The notes beneath the pieces are model-generated. The model was not told the DNA's origin and searched no databases. It was given only the letters and a program-made list of their open reading frames with translations. The position numbers and the translations under genes were made by a program. A DNA stretch of 64,000 nucleotides from EB88 sp965199135 (GTDB taxonomy: Bacteria; Acidobacteriota; Terriglobia; Terriglobales; Acidobacteriaceae), in NCBI GenBank assembly GCA_965199135.1, contig OZ240685.1, forward strand, positions 372,001 through 436,000. The letters run 5' to 3'. Shown piece after piece: positions 32,910 through 41,896 of this stretch. Position 1 is the stretch's first letter; every line of letters begins with the position of its first letter.

Positions 32910-33709
32910 AATGAACCCAGTCCCTTCGACTTCTTCGGTTTGACGGGTTCGGCGGCTGCTCCGTGATCCTCGACCTGGGCGGCGCGACGCTGCCGCGCTG
33001 CCTCAAAGAGCACCACGGCGCCAGCGACCGAGACATTCAGGGACGCAATAGCGCCCGCCATGGGGATGCGCAGCAGGTGGTCGCACGTCTTGCGCACCAG
33101 CTCGTGCAGCCCTGCGCCCTCGCGGCCGAGCACCAGCGCGCAGGGGGCAGTGAAGTCGAACTTGTCATAGTCGGTGGTCCCGCGCTCATCGAGGCCGATC
33201 ACCCAGATGCCGGCCTTTTTGATCTGTTCGAGCGCCCGGGTCATGTTCACGACGCGGGCCATGGGCACATGCTCGGCGGCCCCGGCGGCCGCCTTGGCAG
33301 CCACGGCGCTCAGGGGAGCGGCCCGGCGTTCGGTGCTGACGACGCCGTCGACGCCTGCGCCATTGGCCGTGCGGATCAGCGCACCAAAGTTTTGGGGGTC
33401 CTCCACGCCATCGAGCGCGAGCAACAGCGCCTTGTGGCCGCTGAACTCCGGCTGGAGGAAGTCCTCGAAGTCCAGCAGCTGCTTGGCGCGCACCACGGCC
33501 ACAACACCCTGGTGGGCGGCTGTTTTCGCGAGCTCGGTGAGGTGGTCCCGCGGTTCCATGCGAAGCCGGATGCCTCGTTCGCGGCACAGGGCCGCCAGCT
33601 TGTCGAGCTTGGCGTCTGCGCGGTCGCGGGCCAGGCATACATGATCAAAGGTGCGCGATCCGGCGCGAACAGCCTCTTCCACCGGATGCAGTCCATACAA
33701 AATATCCAT
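32906..33709 (-). CDS. rlmB: SpoU-family rRNA 2'-O-methyltransferase, RlmB-like
   Basis: 267-aa SAM-dependent enzyme, probably the 23S rRNA G2251 2'-O-methyltransferase. The ATG at 33709 (MDILYGLHPVEEAVRAG) matches the family start; the upstream in-frame ATG at 33802 does not. N-terminal L30e-like substrate domain, then the knotted SPOUT domain with DPQNFGALIRTANGAGVDGV, LVLGREGAGL and IPMAGAIASLNVSVAG. A basic tail (VKPKKSKGLG) ends it. Its stop overlaps the presumed CTG start of the M1-like gene. Confidence 0.9.
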   Translation of the reverse strand: MDILYGLHPVEEAVRAGSRTFDHVCLARDRADAKLDKLAALCRERGIRLRMEPRDHLTELAKTAAHQGVVAVVRAKQLLDFEDFLQPEFSGHKALLLALDGVEDPQNFGALIRTANGAGVDGVVSTERRAAPLSAVAAKAAAGAAEHVPMARVVNMTRALEQIKKAGIWVIGLDERGTTDYDKFDFTAPCALVLGREGAGLHELVRKTCDHLLRIPMAGAIASLNVSVAGAVVLFEAARQRRAAQVEDHGAAAEPVKPKKSKGLGSF

Positions 33710-33841
33710 CCCCTCCAGTGTATCGGCGCGTCGCGATACCCTGGGTGGGGCCGCGAGCTGTTTGCCAGCATGCAACCGCCCGGCACTTTGTTCGGTAGAC
33801 ACGCGTCCTTTGGGAGCAGCAGGGCGTCAGAGTATGCAGAT

Positions 33842-34471
33842 ATGAGCAGCGTCGCGAAAACCATTGCCGCAGGCTCGAACGCGGGCAGCATGGCCAGTGC
33901 GGAGATCGCCACCCGGCTGAAGCAGAAGGACCCCCTCCTGCTCGATCAGCTGATCGTGGAGTACCAGCACCGGCTCCTGCGCTATCTCCTGTACCTGACC
34001 GGCAACCGCGAACTCGCCGAGGACCTCTTCCAGGAGACCTGGATGCGCGTGCTGCTGCGCGGCGCCCAGTTCAATGGCAACTCGCGCTTCGACACCTGGT
34101 TGTTCACCATCGCCCGCAACCTTGTCATCGACTTCCGCCGCCGCCGTACCATGGCCAGCCTCGAAGAGATGTCCGAGAAGGCCGAGGACGATCGCCCGTT
34201 CGAGGTAGTCAGCACCGATCCAACGCCCTTCGACAAGTACCTGAGCCGGCAGAACAGCGCCCTGGTCGCGGAGGCGCTCCTGACGCTTGAGCCGCTGCAC
34301 CGTGAGGTCCTGGTGCTCCGCTTCCACGAAGAGCTGGCGCTCGAGCAGATCGCCACCGTTACGGGTGCGCCGCTCTCGACGGTGAAGTCTCGCCTGTACC
34401 GCGGCCTTGCCGCGCTGCGGCCCTTCATCCAGCAGGCCATCAGCCGGCCAGCTGAGGAGGCGCGCGCGTGA
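33842..34471 (+). CDS. ECF RNA polymerase sigma factor
   Basis: 209-aa sigma-70 factor of the ECF type, start ATG 33842 (the frame is open far upstream but antisense to rlmB). Region 2: NRELAEDLFQETWMRVLLRG and FDTWLFTIARNLVIDFRRRR; region 4: LEPLHREVLVLRFHEELALEQIA and LSTVKSRLYRGLAALR. The stop overlaps the GTG of the next gene (GTGA). It starts a series of four co-oriented genes with a membrane protein in the place where an anti-sigma factor is expected. Confidence 0.92.
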   Translation: MSSVAKTIAAGSNAGSMASAEIATRLKQKDPLLLDQLIVEYQHRLLRYLLYLTGNRELAEDLFQETWMRVLLRGAQFNGNSRFDTWLFTIARNLVIDFRRRRTMASLEEMSEKAEDDRPFEVVSTDPTPFDKYLSRQNSALVAEALLTLEPLHREVLVLRFHEELALEQIATVTGAPLSTVKSRLYRGLAALRPFIQQAISRPAEEARA

Positions 34472-34848
34472 GCAACTCTCCCCGCAATGTCGCTGACCCT
34501 CGCGTCGTGGCCGCCCTCACCGGAAACGACGCAGGCGCCGAGCGGGCCGTCTCCCTGCGCACCAGGCGTGCCGTCTACAACGCCGTGATGGAAGAGCGGA
34601 GTGGCCGCAAGGACGGGCGCCGGAACCTGTTTATCGCGCTCCTGATTACCGGCACGTTGACCCTGCTTCTCGCCCCTGCTCTCTGGTCTGGCATTGATGA
34701 CATGCTCGGGGGAGAGACACTGCTGGATCTTCCTGGCATGCTGGTGGCGCTGGGCATGACCCTGTTTGCCGCAGTTGCGGCTGTGCTGTTCCTGCTCGGC
34801 GATGATCGCAAGCTCCCACAAACAATGCGCGGAAACCAGCGCCGCTAA
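34468..34848 (+). CDS. Small two-helix membrane protein, putative sigma partner
   Basis: 126 aa; GTG start overlapping the sigma factor stop, with GAGGAGG eight bases before it. A charged cytoplasmic N-terminus (about 1-50, rich in Arg) is followed by two membrane helices (about 53-73 and 86-110) and a short basic tail. It has no Cys or ZAS zinc motif. Position and coupling argue for an anti-sigma role, but the family is not recognised and this is inference only. Confidence 0.75.
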   Translation: MSNSPRNVADPRVVAALTGNDAGAERAVSLRTRRAVYNAVMEERSGRKDGRRNLFIALLITGTLTLLLAPALWSGIDDMLGGETLLDLPGMLVALGMTLFAAVAAVLFLLGDDRKLPQTMRGNQRR

Positions 34849-34881
34849 CACGGGCCGGCGAACGCACCCAGAGTCTGACCT

Positions 34882-35445
34882 ATGGATTACCGCCAGAAAA
34901 GACGTGGCCGGACTACGGGTGTCGGCGAGCCGGCGAACGTCGCCTCGCAGCTCCAGATGATCCCCCGCTGGTCCATCGCTGGAGCGGTGGCCGCGTTCGT
35001 GACCATCTTCTACGTCTTCTGGGTCATCGTGCCGGCACACCGCAACCATCCCCTTCCGTTTGGACTGCGCCTGTACTTTTCGCTCTCCTGGAGCACGCTC
35101 TCCGCGCTCTACATCCTGATGGTGGGCTACATCTCGCGCGATACCCGGCAGCGCAATATGCGCGCGCGCCTCTGGATCGTGGTCTGCCTGGTGCTTCCCG
35201 GCGGCATTGGCGCAGTGTTGTACTTCCTGCTTCGGCAGCCACTGATCATGTTGTGCCCCTCCTGCGGCACGCACGTGCAGACGGAGTACCACTTCTGCCC
35301 CCATTGTGCGTACCAGGTGTCCGCCTCCTGCAGTCGCTGCTTCTCTTCGATGGGGCTCACGGATCGCTTCTGTGTAGAGTGTGGGTTCGACCGCTCCCTG
35401 GAAGAGGCCCCGCAGCGCCTGTATGCCTTTCGCGACGAACAGTAG
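34882..35445 (+). CDS. Membrane protein with C-terminal double zinc ribbon
   Basis: 187 aa. Three hydrophobic segments (about 32-52, 64-84, 95-117) are followed by two zinc-ribbon knuckle pairs: CPSCG with CPHC, and CSRC with CVECG. The ribbons would lie on the cytoplasmic side if the N-terminus is inside and three helices cross, or outside otherwise. Function unknown. 33 bp after the two-helix protein and 36 bp before the LytTR regulator. Confidence 0.78.
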   Translation: MDYRQKRRGRTTGVGEPANVASQLQMIPRWSIAGAVAAFVTIFYVFWVIVPAHRNHPLPFGLRLYFSLSWSTLSALYILMVGYISRDTRQRNMRARLWIVVCLVLPGGIGAVLYFLLRQPLIMLCPSCGTHVQTEYHFCPHCAYQVSASCSRCFSSMGLTDRFCVECGFDRSLEEAPQRLYAFRDEQ

Positions 35446-35481
35446 CGGCGTAGTGTAAGGCTGGAGCGCCGGCCGTACCCT

Positions 35482-36315
35482 ATGACCCTGACCACCCTGA
35501 TCATCGACGACGAACAGCTGGCCCGCGAGGAACTGGAGTTCCTGCTCGAAGATGACGGGGATGTGGAAGTACTCGCCCAGGGCCGCAACGGGATCGAAGC
35601 CGTGGAGCTGATCCGCACCCACAAGCCAGACGTCGTTTTCCTCGATGTGCAAATGCCCGGCCTGGATGGCTTTGCCGTACTGCGCAAACTGCTGGAGCTT
35701 GGGGGCGCGGACTCGCTGCCCCAGATCATCTTTGCCACGGCCTTCGACAGCTATGCCGTGCGGGCGTTCGATGTGAACGCGATCGACTATCTGTTGAAGC
35801 CCTTTGACCGCTCGCGGGTGCTCCAGGCGCTTGCGCGCGCACGCGTACGGGTCCAGGAGCGGACCGGGCTGCCCGGCGGGGCTCCGGCTGCAGGGGACGC
35901 AGCGCCCGTGGGCACCGAGGCACAGATCTCGGCGCTGTTGCGAATCATCGAGCAGAACAGCGCCGCGCGTGCGCCGGTTGCCAGCAAGATCGTGCTCCAG
36001 GCCGGCTCGCGGCTTCTGCTCGTCGACCAGAAAGACATCTGCTTCGCCGCGGTCGAGGGCGGCACGATCACCGTGACCACCACCACGCTCGAAGGCCAGT
36101 CGAAGTGCCGCACACTCGAAGAACTGCTGGAGCTGCTGGACCCCGCGGTCTTCTGGCGTGCCCATCGGTCGTACGCGGTGAATCTGAATCACATCCGCGA
36201 GGTGGTGCCCTGGTTCAAGAGCAGCTACCAGCTCCGCATGGACGACAAGAAGGCCTCCGAGATCCCGGTCAGCCGGACGCAGACCCGGCGCCTGCGCGAG
36301 CTGTTCAAGCTGTGA
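35482..36315 (+). CDS. LytTR-family response regulator
   Basis: 277-aa DNA-binding response regulator. Receiver domain (1-125) with acidic pair IIDDEQ, phospho-acceptor D55 in VVFLDVQMPG, T in FATAFD and K in LLKPFD; linker rich in Ala/Gly/Pro; LytTR domain (about 163-275) with FWRAHRSYAVNLNHIREV. No histidine kinase gene is adjacent, so its signal input lies elsewhere or the membrane proteins upstream provide it. Its last 11 bases overlap the convergent VKOR gene. Confidence 0.92.
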   Translation: MTLTTLIIDDEQLAREELEFLLEDDGDVEVLAQGRNGIEAVELIRTHKPDVVFLDVQMPGLDGFAVLRKLLELGGADSLPQIIFATAFDSYAVRAFDVNAIDYLLKPFDRSRVLQALARARVRVQERTGLPGGAPAAGDAAPVGTEAQISALLRIIEQNSAARAPVASKIVLQAGSRLLLVDQKDICFAAVEGGTITVTTTTLEGQSKCRTLEELLELLDPAVFWRAHRSYAVNLNHIREVVPWFKSSYQLRMDDKKASEIPVSRTQTRRLRELFKL

Positions 36316-36715
36316 GGGCGGTCCGCCGCCGGTTCAGCACCACCCATGCTGCCGCCGAGAGTGTCAGCAGCGCGATGATTGCCTGGGAGCAGACGCAGTA
36401 CAGGCACCAGACCTGCAGCAGGTCCCGCTCGATGTGCGTCAGGTAGAGCGCGTAGCAGAGCCCCACCCCGGCGCTCACAAGCAGGAGCTTGCGGAGTCCA
36501 ACCGCTGCAAGGATGAGGAGCAGGGCGTAGCCCGCGATCCCGACTGCGGCGACCGGGATGCCGTGCACCATCGCGAAGCGGCTGTGATTGACGATCCCGC
36601 AGTCCCAGCGGGCATTGATGTCGCAGGGTTCGACGTCATGGGAGTAGTGGACCCGCAACGCAAGCGACGATACGATGATACCCAGGGCCGCCAGCAGTAC
36701 CAGCAGAATACGCAT
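36305..36715 (-). CDS. Vitamin K epoxide reductase family protein
   Basis: 136-aa four-helix inner-membrane quinone-dependent oxidase that re-oxidises a periplasmic thiol oxidase. The loop cysteines are in EPCDINARWDCGIVNHS and the active CXXC in VWCLYCVCS. AAGGAG stands 12 bases before the ATG. It is divergent from a DsbA-like gene 103 bp away, the expected partner: VKOR replaces DsbB in many bacteria. Overlaps the LytTR gene end by 11 bases. Confidence 0.9.
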   Translation of the reverse strand: MRILLVLLAALGIIVSSLALRVHYSHDVEPCDINARWDCGIVNHSRFAMVHGIPVAAVGIAGYALLLILAAVGLRKLLLVSAGVGLCYALYLTHIERDLLQVWCLYCVCSQAIIALLTLSAAAWVVLNRRRTALTA

Positions 36716-36818
36716 ACAGGGAAACGCTCCTTAAGCGACTGCACTGTGAGCCGCTGTCGAGTTCGAGTTTATAGTCCCGAGCGCCCCGGAGTGGCCTCGC
36801 GGACGGAGGAACAACGCA

Positions 36819-37514
36819 ATGTGGATGGGAAAGAAAGCTGCGCTCGCGCCTCTCGCGCTCTTCGCCGCAACCGTGACGCTGCCGGTGATGGCGCACGCCC
36901 AGTTCTCGCAGGCGCCTACCGTGCCCGCATCGATGATGGACTCGCCTGCGCTGAAGCCACCTGCCGGCGCCAACGTGGCGATTGTGGAGTTCTCGGACCT
37001 GGAGTGCCCCGCCTGCGCCGCGGCTAATCCAACGTTGATGAGTGCCATGGCCAAGTACAAGGTCCCGTGGATGCGCCATGATTTCCCGCTGCCGCAGCAC
37101 AACTGGAGCTTCCAGGCCGCGGTGAATGCACGCTGGTTCGACACCAAGAGCGAGAAGCTGGGCGATGAGTACCGCAACCAGATCTTTGCCGCGCAGCAGT
37201 CGATCTCGACGGTGGACGACCTGAACCAGGCGACCCAGAAGTTCGCCCAGGCGCATAGTGTGCAGATGCCGTTCGTGATCGATCCCCAGGGCAAGCTGGC
37301 CGGCGAAGTGCGTGCCGACCGCGATCTCGGACGCCAGCTCGGGGTGAACCGCACGCCGACGATCTGGGTGGTCACGGCGCACTCGCACGACCCGGGCCAC
37401 TCGTTTGTGCAGGTGACGGATCCTTCGCTGTTGTTCTCGTACCTGGATCAGGCCGTGTCGGCGACAGCGTCGGCGACGACGGCAAGCACGCACAAGAGCC
37501 ACGGAACACGGTAA
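36819..37514 (+). CDS. DsbA-like thioredoxin-fold oxidoreductase
   Basis: 231-aa exported thiol oxidase. Signal peptide (LAPLALFAATVTLPVMAHAQ), active site CPAC in FSDLECPACAAAN, cis-proline in GVNRTPTIWV, and an alpha-helical insert between. The C-terminal tail is Ala/Thr-rich. GGAGG lies nine bases before the ATG. Divergent with the VKOR gene, which would recycle it, so the pair forms a complete periplasmic disulfide system. Confidence 0.9.
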   Translation: MWMGKKAALAPLALFAATVTLPVMAHAQFSQAPTVPASMMDSPALKPPAGANVAIVEFSDLECPACAAANPTLMSAMAKYKVPWMRHDFPLPQHNWSFQAAVNARWFDTKSEKLGDEYRNQIFAAQQSISTVDDLNQATQKFAQAHSVQMPFVIDPQGKLAGEVRADRDLGRQLGVNRTPTIWVVTAHSHDPGHSFVQVTDPSLLFSYLDQAVSATASATTASTHKSHGTR

Positions 37515-37737
37515 GTGACGACGGAGCTATAGCAGCCTCGGCGCAGATTCAACGAGCATTCCCATGTCCCTGAGCGGAAAACCAGTGGCGTGGGGAGCTA
37601 CGCCAGCAGCTACGCACACCCCTGCGATCTCACGCATGGGCCCGGTCTTTTGCAGTTGCGGCAAAGGGAGTGCTTCCTTGTCTGAGTAGGGCACCGGGGC
37701 GGTTATCCTGCCCGTACCGTCCTCCCCTGGAGCTTCC

Positions 37738-39524
37738 TTGTCCCTGCTTTCCCGCTGTTCGCTGCTGCTCCTCCTCGTCCTGCACCTTGATTCCTCGCGC
37801 GCCCGTGCGCAGCAAGCGCCGGCACAGCCTGCAACCGCTGCGCAAGACGCAAAACTCCGCACCCTCTACACCGACGACTTCCACTGGCGCGTCCGGATGC
37901 GCGACGATGAGGAGGATGACGAGACCGCGGCGCGTCTGCGACCGCTGCTGCCCCGGGTGGACCGGGCGAGTCAGCAGGAGCGGGAGCAGCACGAGGCGAC
38001 GCTGCTCGCGCAGTTGCAGACCATCGATGCAGCGCATCTGTCGGACGCGGAGCGCATCAACTTCGAGGTCTTTCGCGCGCAGATCCTCACGCTGCTGAAT
38101 GCGCAGCGTTTCCGCGAGTACGAGATGCCGGTCAACTCGGACACGTCCTTCTGGGCCGATGAAGCAGGCGCTCCGCAGGAGCCGCTACGCTCGGCCAAAG
38201 AGTACGAGAGCTACCTCGCGCGGCTGCGCGACACCCCCCGCTTCTTTGCGGACGAGGAAGCCAACATGCGTGCCGGCGAGGCGCGCGGCTTTACGCCGCC
38301 GCAGGTCACGCTCAACGGCCGTGACCGCTCGATCGCCGCGGTCGCCGAGGCGAAGAGCCCCGAGGACACCTCCTACTGGAAGCCCTTCCTCACGATGCCG
38401 TCCTCGATCGCCGCACCCGAGCAGCAGCGTCTTCGCGCGGAAGGCCGCGAGGTGATCGCGAGCGCCATCGTCCCGGCGTACAAACAGCTCCTGCACTTCT
38501 GGAAGGAGGAGTACTTTCCGCGCACCACCAGGGTGATCGCGGCCGAGGCGCTGCCCGACGGCAAAGCCTACTACCAGTCGCACATCCTGGCCTATGCCAC
38601 CGTCACGCTCACGCCCGAACAGATCCACCAGATCGGCCTCGACGAGATGGCAGCGATCCATCGCGAGATGCTGCTCACGATGCAGGAGGCGAACTTCAAG
38701 GGCGACCTCCCTGCGTTTCTCGCCTTTCTACGTACCGATCCCGAGTTCTACGCGAAGACGCCGGACGAGCTGCTCATGCGCGCCGCCCTGATTGCGAAGG
38801 AGTTCGATGGCGTGGCCAGCCGGTACTTCGGCTACGAGCCCCGCAACCGCTTCGGCATCATCCCGGTGCCGGCGGCGATCGCGCCGTTCTACACCTCGGC
38901 GCGGGGCGGCCGGAGCGTGTACCTCGTCAACACCTATGACCTCCCCTCACGCGGCCTGTATTCCCTTCCCGCGCTGACCCTGCACGAGTCGGCTCCTGGG
39001 CACTCGTGGCAGCTTTCGATCGCTGCCGAGCATAAAGACTCCCAAAGTTCCGCAACGCCTATATCTCTGCCTATGGCGAGGGATGGGCGCTGTACTGCGA
39101 ACGCCTCGGCGCCGAGATGGGCATGTACCACACGGCGTACGAGCGGTTCGGCATGCTGAGCTACCAGGCCTGGCGCGCGGCGCGGCTGGTGGTCGATACC
39201 GGCATACACGCGCAGGGCTGGACCCGCGCAGAGGCGCAGCAGTATCTGCGCCAGAACACGGCGCTGTCGGATCACGAAATTGAGACCGAGGTCGACCGAT
39301 ATATCAGCTGGCCGGGGCAGGCCCTCAGCTACTATCTCGGCGAGATGTCGATCCGCCGTGAGCGTGCCAAGGCAGAAGCGGCCCTGGGCCCGAAGTTCAA
39401 CCTCCGGGCCTTTCACGATGCGGTGCTCGAAACCGGCGCGGTTCCCCTGCCGGTGCTGGAGGAACATCTCGATGCCTGGATCGCGGGCGGTGGGATCGGT
39501 CCCTACCCTGAGATGGAGCGCTGA
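37738..39524 (+). pseudogene. Exported DUF885 protein, interrupted by a frameshift
   Basis: The first frame starts at TTG 37738 (GGAG six bases upstream) with a signal peptide (LLSRCSLLLLLVLHL) and runs through the DUF885 fold to HESAPGHSWQLSIAAEHKD near 39039. From about 39042 the family continues in the -1 frame (KFRNAYISAYGEGWALYCE...) to the TAG-free end TGA at 39522-39524. One missing base in ACTCCCAAAG (39039-39047) explains it. The two parts join the metallopeptidase-like HExxPGH and EGWALY motifs that the family needs together. Either a recent mutation or a sequencing error. Confidence 0.85.
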
Positions 39525-39644
39525 AAAGAGCGCGGTCAGGCATCGATGAGACACCCTGTCGAAGGTTTGTCGAGAGAGGCTCGGCGACCCCATGCTGGAC
39601 CGTCTCTGCGTACCGTGCACCGGGTCAGTTAGAGTCTTCAGGAA

Positions 39645-41729
39645 ATGAAGGATAGCGCAGCGCAAGGCCCCACTCGTCCGGATCCACCTGTCAGAGCAGT
39701 CCGTCCAGCAAGAATCATGGGGAGCATGGCGGCGCGCCGGTTTCACGCAGTCGCTCTTTTGCTCCTGCTCCTGTTTGTCGGCGAACTCGTTCTCTCCGTG
39801 CATCGTCAGTCCCTGAGCTGGGACGAGGGCGACCATATCTACGCAGGGTACGAGAGCTGGACCACGGGCGATTTCGGCATCAATCCGGAGCATCCGCCGC
39901 TGCTGAAAGCGATCGCGACGCTTCCGCTGCTAGCCATGCACCTCGCGGCTCCCCCGCCGACGAGCCGCACCTTTTCAAAGACCGAGGCATACTTCAACGG
40001 CCGCGACCTGATTTACAACAACGGCGGCCTGCCCACCGCAACCCGGCTGATCTTCCGTGCCCGCATGATGGCGGCGATCTTCTCGGTGGCGCTCGCCATC
40101 CTGGTGTATTGCGCCGGCTTCGAGATCTTTGGCCCAATTGCAGCCCTGTTCGCGCTCACGGTCGTTGTCTTCGAGCCGAACCTTGTGGCGCATGGTGCTT
40201 ATGTGACGACGGACATGGCCGTCACTTTCGGTATCTTCTCCACGATCTACGCGCTCTATCGCTTTCGGCTGCGGCCCTCGGTCGGACGCGTTGTGGTCGT
40301 TGGCATCGCGACCGGGGTGGCGCTCGCGGTCAAACACTCCGCCGTGCTCCTGCTGCCAATCTCGCTCGTGCTGTTGTTGTGCGAAGTTGTGCGGCCGCGT
40401 CCCGACGAGAGCCGCGCGCATGTCGTGCGCACCTATGGAGCGGCCTTCGGCGCAGCCATCCTGCTGGGACTGCCGATCCTGTGGGCGACGTATCACTTCC
40501 GCTTCCAGGCGCACCCGCACGGCAACATGCAGCCCAGCCTCGACGAGTACATGGCGTCGCTTCATGGCGTCGAGCCGGCAGTCTATCGGTTCCTGGCGCG
40601 GTGGCACATTCTTCCCGAGTCGTACCTGTACGGCATGGTCGATATCCGGATCCAGTCGGTGGCCGGGCAATCGTTTCCGACCTATCTCTTCGGGAAGGTG
40701 TACGCGCACGGCATCCCCTACTACTTTCCGGCGGCGTTTGTGGTCAAGTCCACGATCGGATTCATGCTGCTCCTGCTTGCAGCGGCCTTCGCCGTGCTCT
40801 CGAAGAGCCTTTCAGGATGGCAACGGCTCAGCTTTCTCGTCGTGCCTCCGCTCGTGTACCTCCTGATCGCGATCGATACCGGACTGAACATCGGGGCGCG
40901 GCACATCCTGCCCATGTATCCCTTTCTTGCGGTGCTGATCGGAGGCGCGGCGGTGGCTCTCTGGCAGAGAAAGCAGGTCTGGGGTTATGTCACGCTCTTG
41001 CTGCTCGCCTGGCACGTCGTCTCCGCGACACGGAGCGCACCGAACTACATTGCCTACTCGAACGAGTTCTTCGGCGGTCCGGCCAACACCTACAAGTACC
41101 TGACGGACTCCAATACGGACTGGGGACAGCAGCTTGTGTCGGTCAAGCGGTACCTCGACCAGCACGGCATCCACGATTGCTGGTTCGGCTACTTCGTGCA
41201 GCCCTCGATCGACTATCACGCGTACGGCATCCCCTGCCGTCAGCTGCCCACCGCCGACAGCATGTGGACGGACCAGCAGGTCGATGTTCCGGCCAGGATC
41301 TCCGGCACGGTGCTGGTGAGCGCGGCCACCCTGACCGGCTACGAGTTCGGCTCGGTGATTCTGAGCCCGTTTCAACCCTTCATGCACGTGCGGCCGGTGG
41401 ACACGATCGACGATGGCGTTTTCGTCTACCGCGGCACGTTCGACACCTCCCTTGCTGCTGCCTTTGGTGGCTTTACGCGTGCCACCGACGCGCTCGCCCG
41501 GAAGGACTTCAACGCGGCTCTTGCCGCGGCACAAGAGGCTGTCGCCCTCAACCCGAACCTCATCCAGGGGCAGATCGCCCTGGGGGATGCACTCGCTGGT
41601 CTCGGCCGCGATCAGGAGAGTGCCGCCGCATACAGCAAGGCGCTCAGCATCACCCAGCGGATGGAGCCCAGCGCAAAGAAGGACTGGGAGGCGACGCTGA
41701 GGACCAAACTGGCGGCGCTGCACCGCTAG
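39645..41729 (+). CDS. GT39-type membrane glycosyltransferase with TPR tail
   Basis: 694-aa polytopic protein of the ArnT/PMT-like superfamily that transfers sugars from polyprenyl phosphate donors. First periplasmic loop carries SLSWDEGDHIYAGYESW and EHPPLLKAIATLP (the acidic catalytic region), then about ten membrane helices to about residue 470, a periplasmic part with SNTDWGQQL, and a C-terminal TPR pair (ATDALARKDFNAALAAAQEA). The start could instead be ATG 39726 (MAARRFHAV), because the first 27 residues look non-functional. Substrate unknown. Confidence 0.82.
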   Translation: MKDSAAQGPTRPDPPVRAVRPARIMGSMAARRFHAVALLLLLLFVGELVLSVHRQSLSWDEGDHIYAGYESWTTGDFGINPEHPPLLKAIATLPLLAMHLAAPPPTSRTFSKTEAYFNGRDLIYNNGGLPTATRLIFRARMMAAIFSVALAILVYCAGFEIFGPIAALFALTVVVFEPNLVAHGAYVTTDMAVTFGIFSTIYALYRFRLRPSVGRVVVVGIATGVALAVKHSAVLLLPISLVLLLCEVVRPRPDESRAHVVRTYGAAFGAAILLGLPILWATYHFRFQAHPHGNMQPSLDEYMASLHGVEPAVYRFLARWHILPESYLYGMVDIRIQSVAGQSFPTYLFGKVYAHGIPYYFPAAFVVKSTIGFMLLLLAAAFAVLSKSLSGWQRLSFLVVPPLVYLLIAIDTGLNIGARHILPMYPFLAVLIGGAAVALWQRKQVWGYVTLLLLAWHVVSATRSAPNYIAYSNEFFGGPANTYKYLTDSNTDWGQQLVSVKRYLDQHGIHDCWFGYFVQPSIDYHAYGIPCRQLPTADSMWTDQQVDVPARISGTVLVSAATLTGYEFGSVILSPFQPFMHVRPVDTIDDGVFVYRGTFDTSLAAAFGGFTRATDALARKDFNAALAAAQEAVALNPNLIQGQIALGDALAGLGRDQESAAAYSKALSITQRMEPSAKKDWEATLRTKLAALHR

Positions 41730-41786
41730 CCGCGGCGGAACATGTCGGCACGCGGCGGTAGTTGAAGCGACGCACTCTGACCGCAT

Positions 41787-41804
41787 GGCTGCCTCTGGGC
41801 AGCC
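41787..41804 (+). terminator. Hairpin after the glycosyltransferase gene
   Basis: GGCTGCC and GGCAGCC enclose a four-base loop 58 bases past the stop. No T-run follows, so it is a weak terminator at best, or a leader structure of aceE. Confidence 0.4.
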
Positions 41805-41896
41805 CTGCCCGCGACCCCGTACACTGGTGCGGTGCGATTTCGCCGCGCGCCCGGGCCGACACTGCCCAACTTTCGTCGCGAGGAGCCCCAGAACAG

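Noticed and set aside
33982..36192. 736-codon minus-strand frame opposite the sigma/LytTR genes
   Set aside because: Antisense shadow of four well-supported genes.
37527..37862. 111-codon minus-strand ORF before the DUF885 gene
   Set aside because: Overlaps the DUF885 signal peptide region antisense, Arg/Cys-rich composition typical of a shadow, no ribosome site or domain.
39039..39047. CCCAAAG considered as a programmed -1 frameshift site
   Set aside because: The heptamer is in the wrong phase for tandem slippage, and DUF885 proteins are not known to need recoding.
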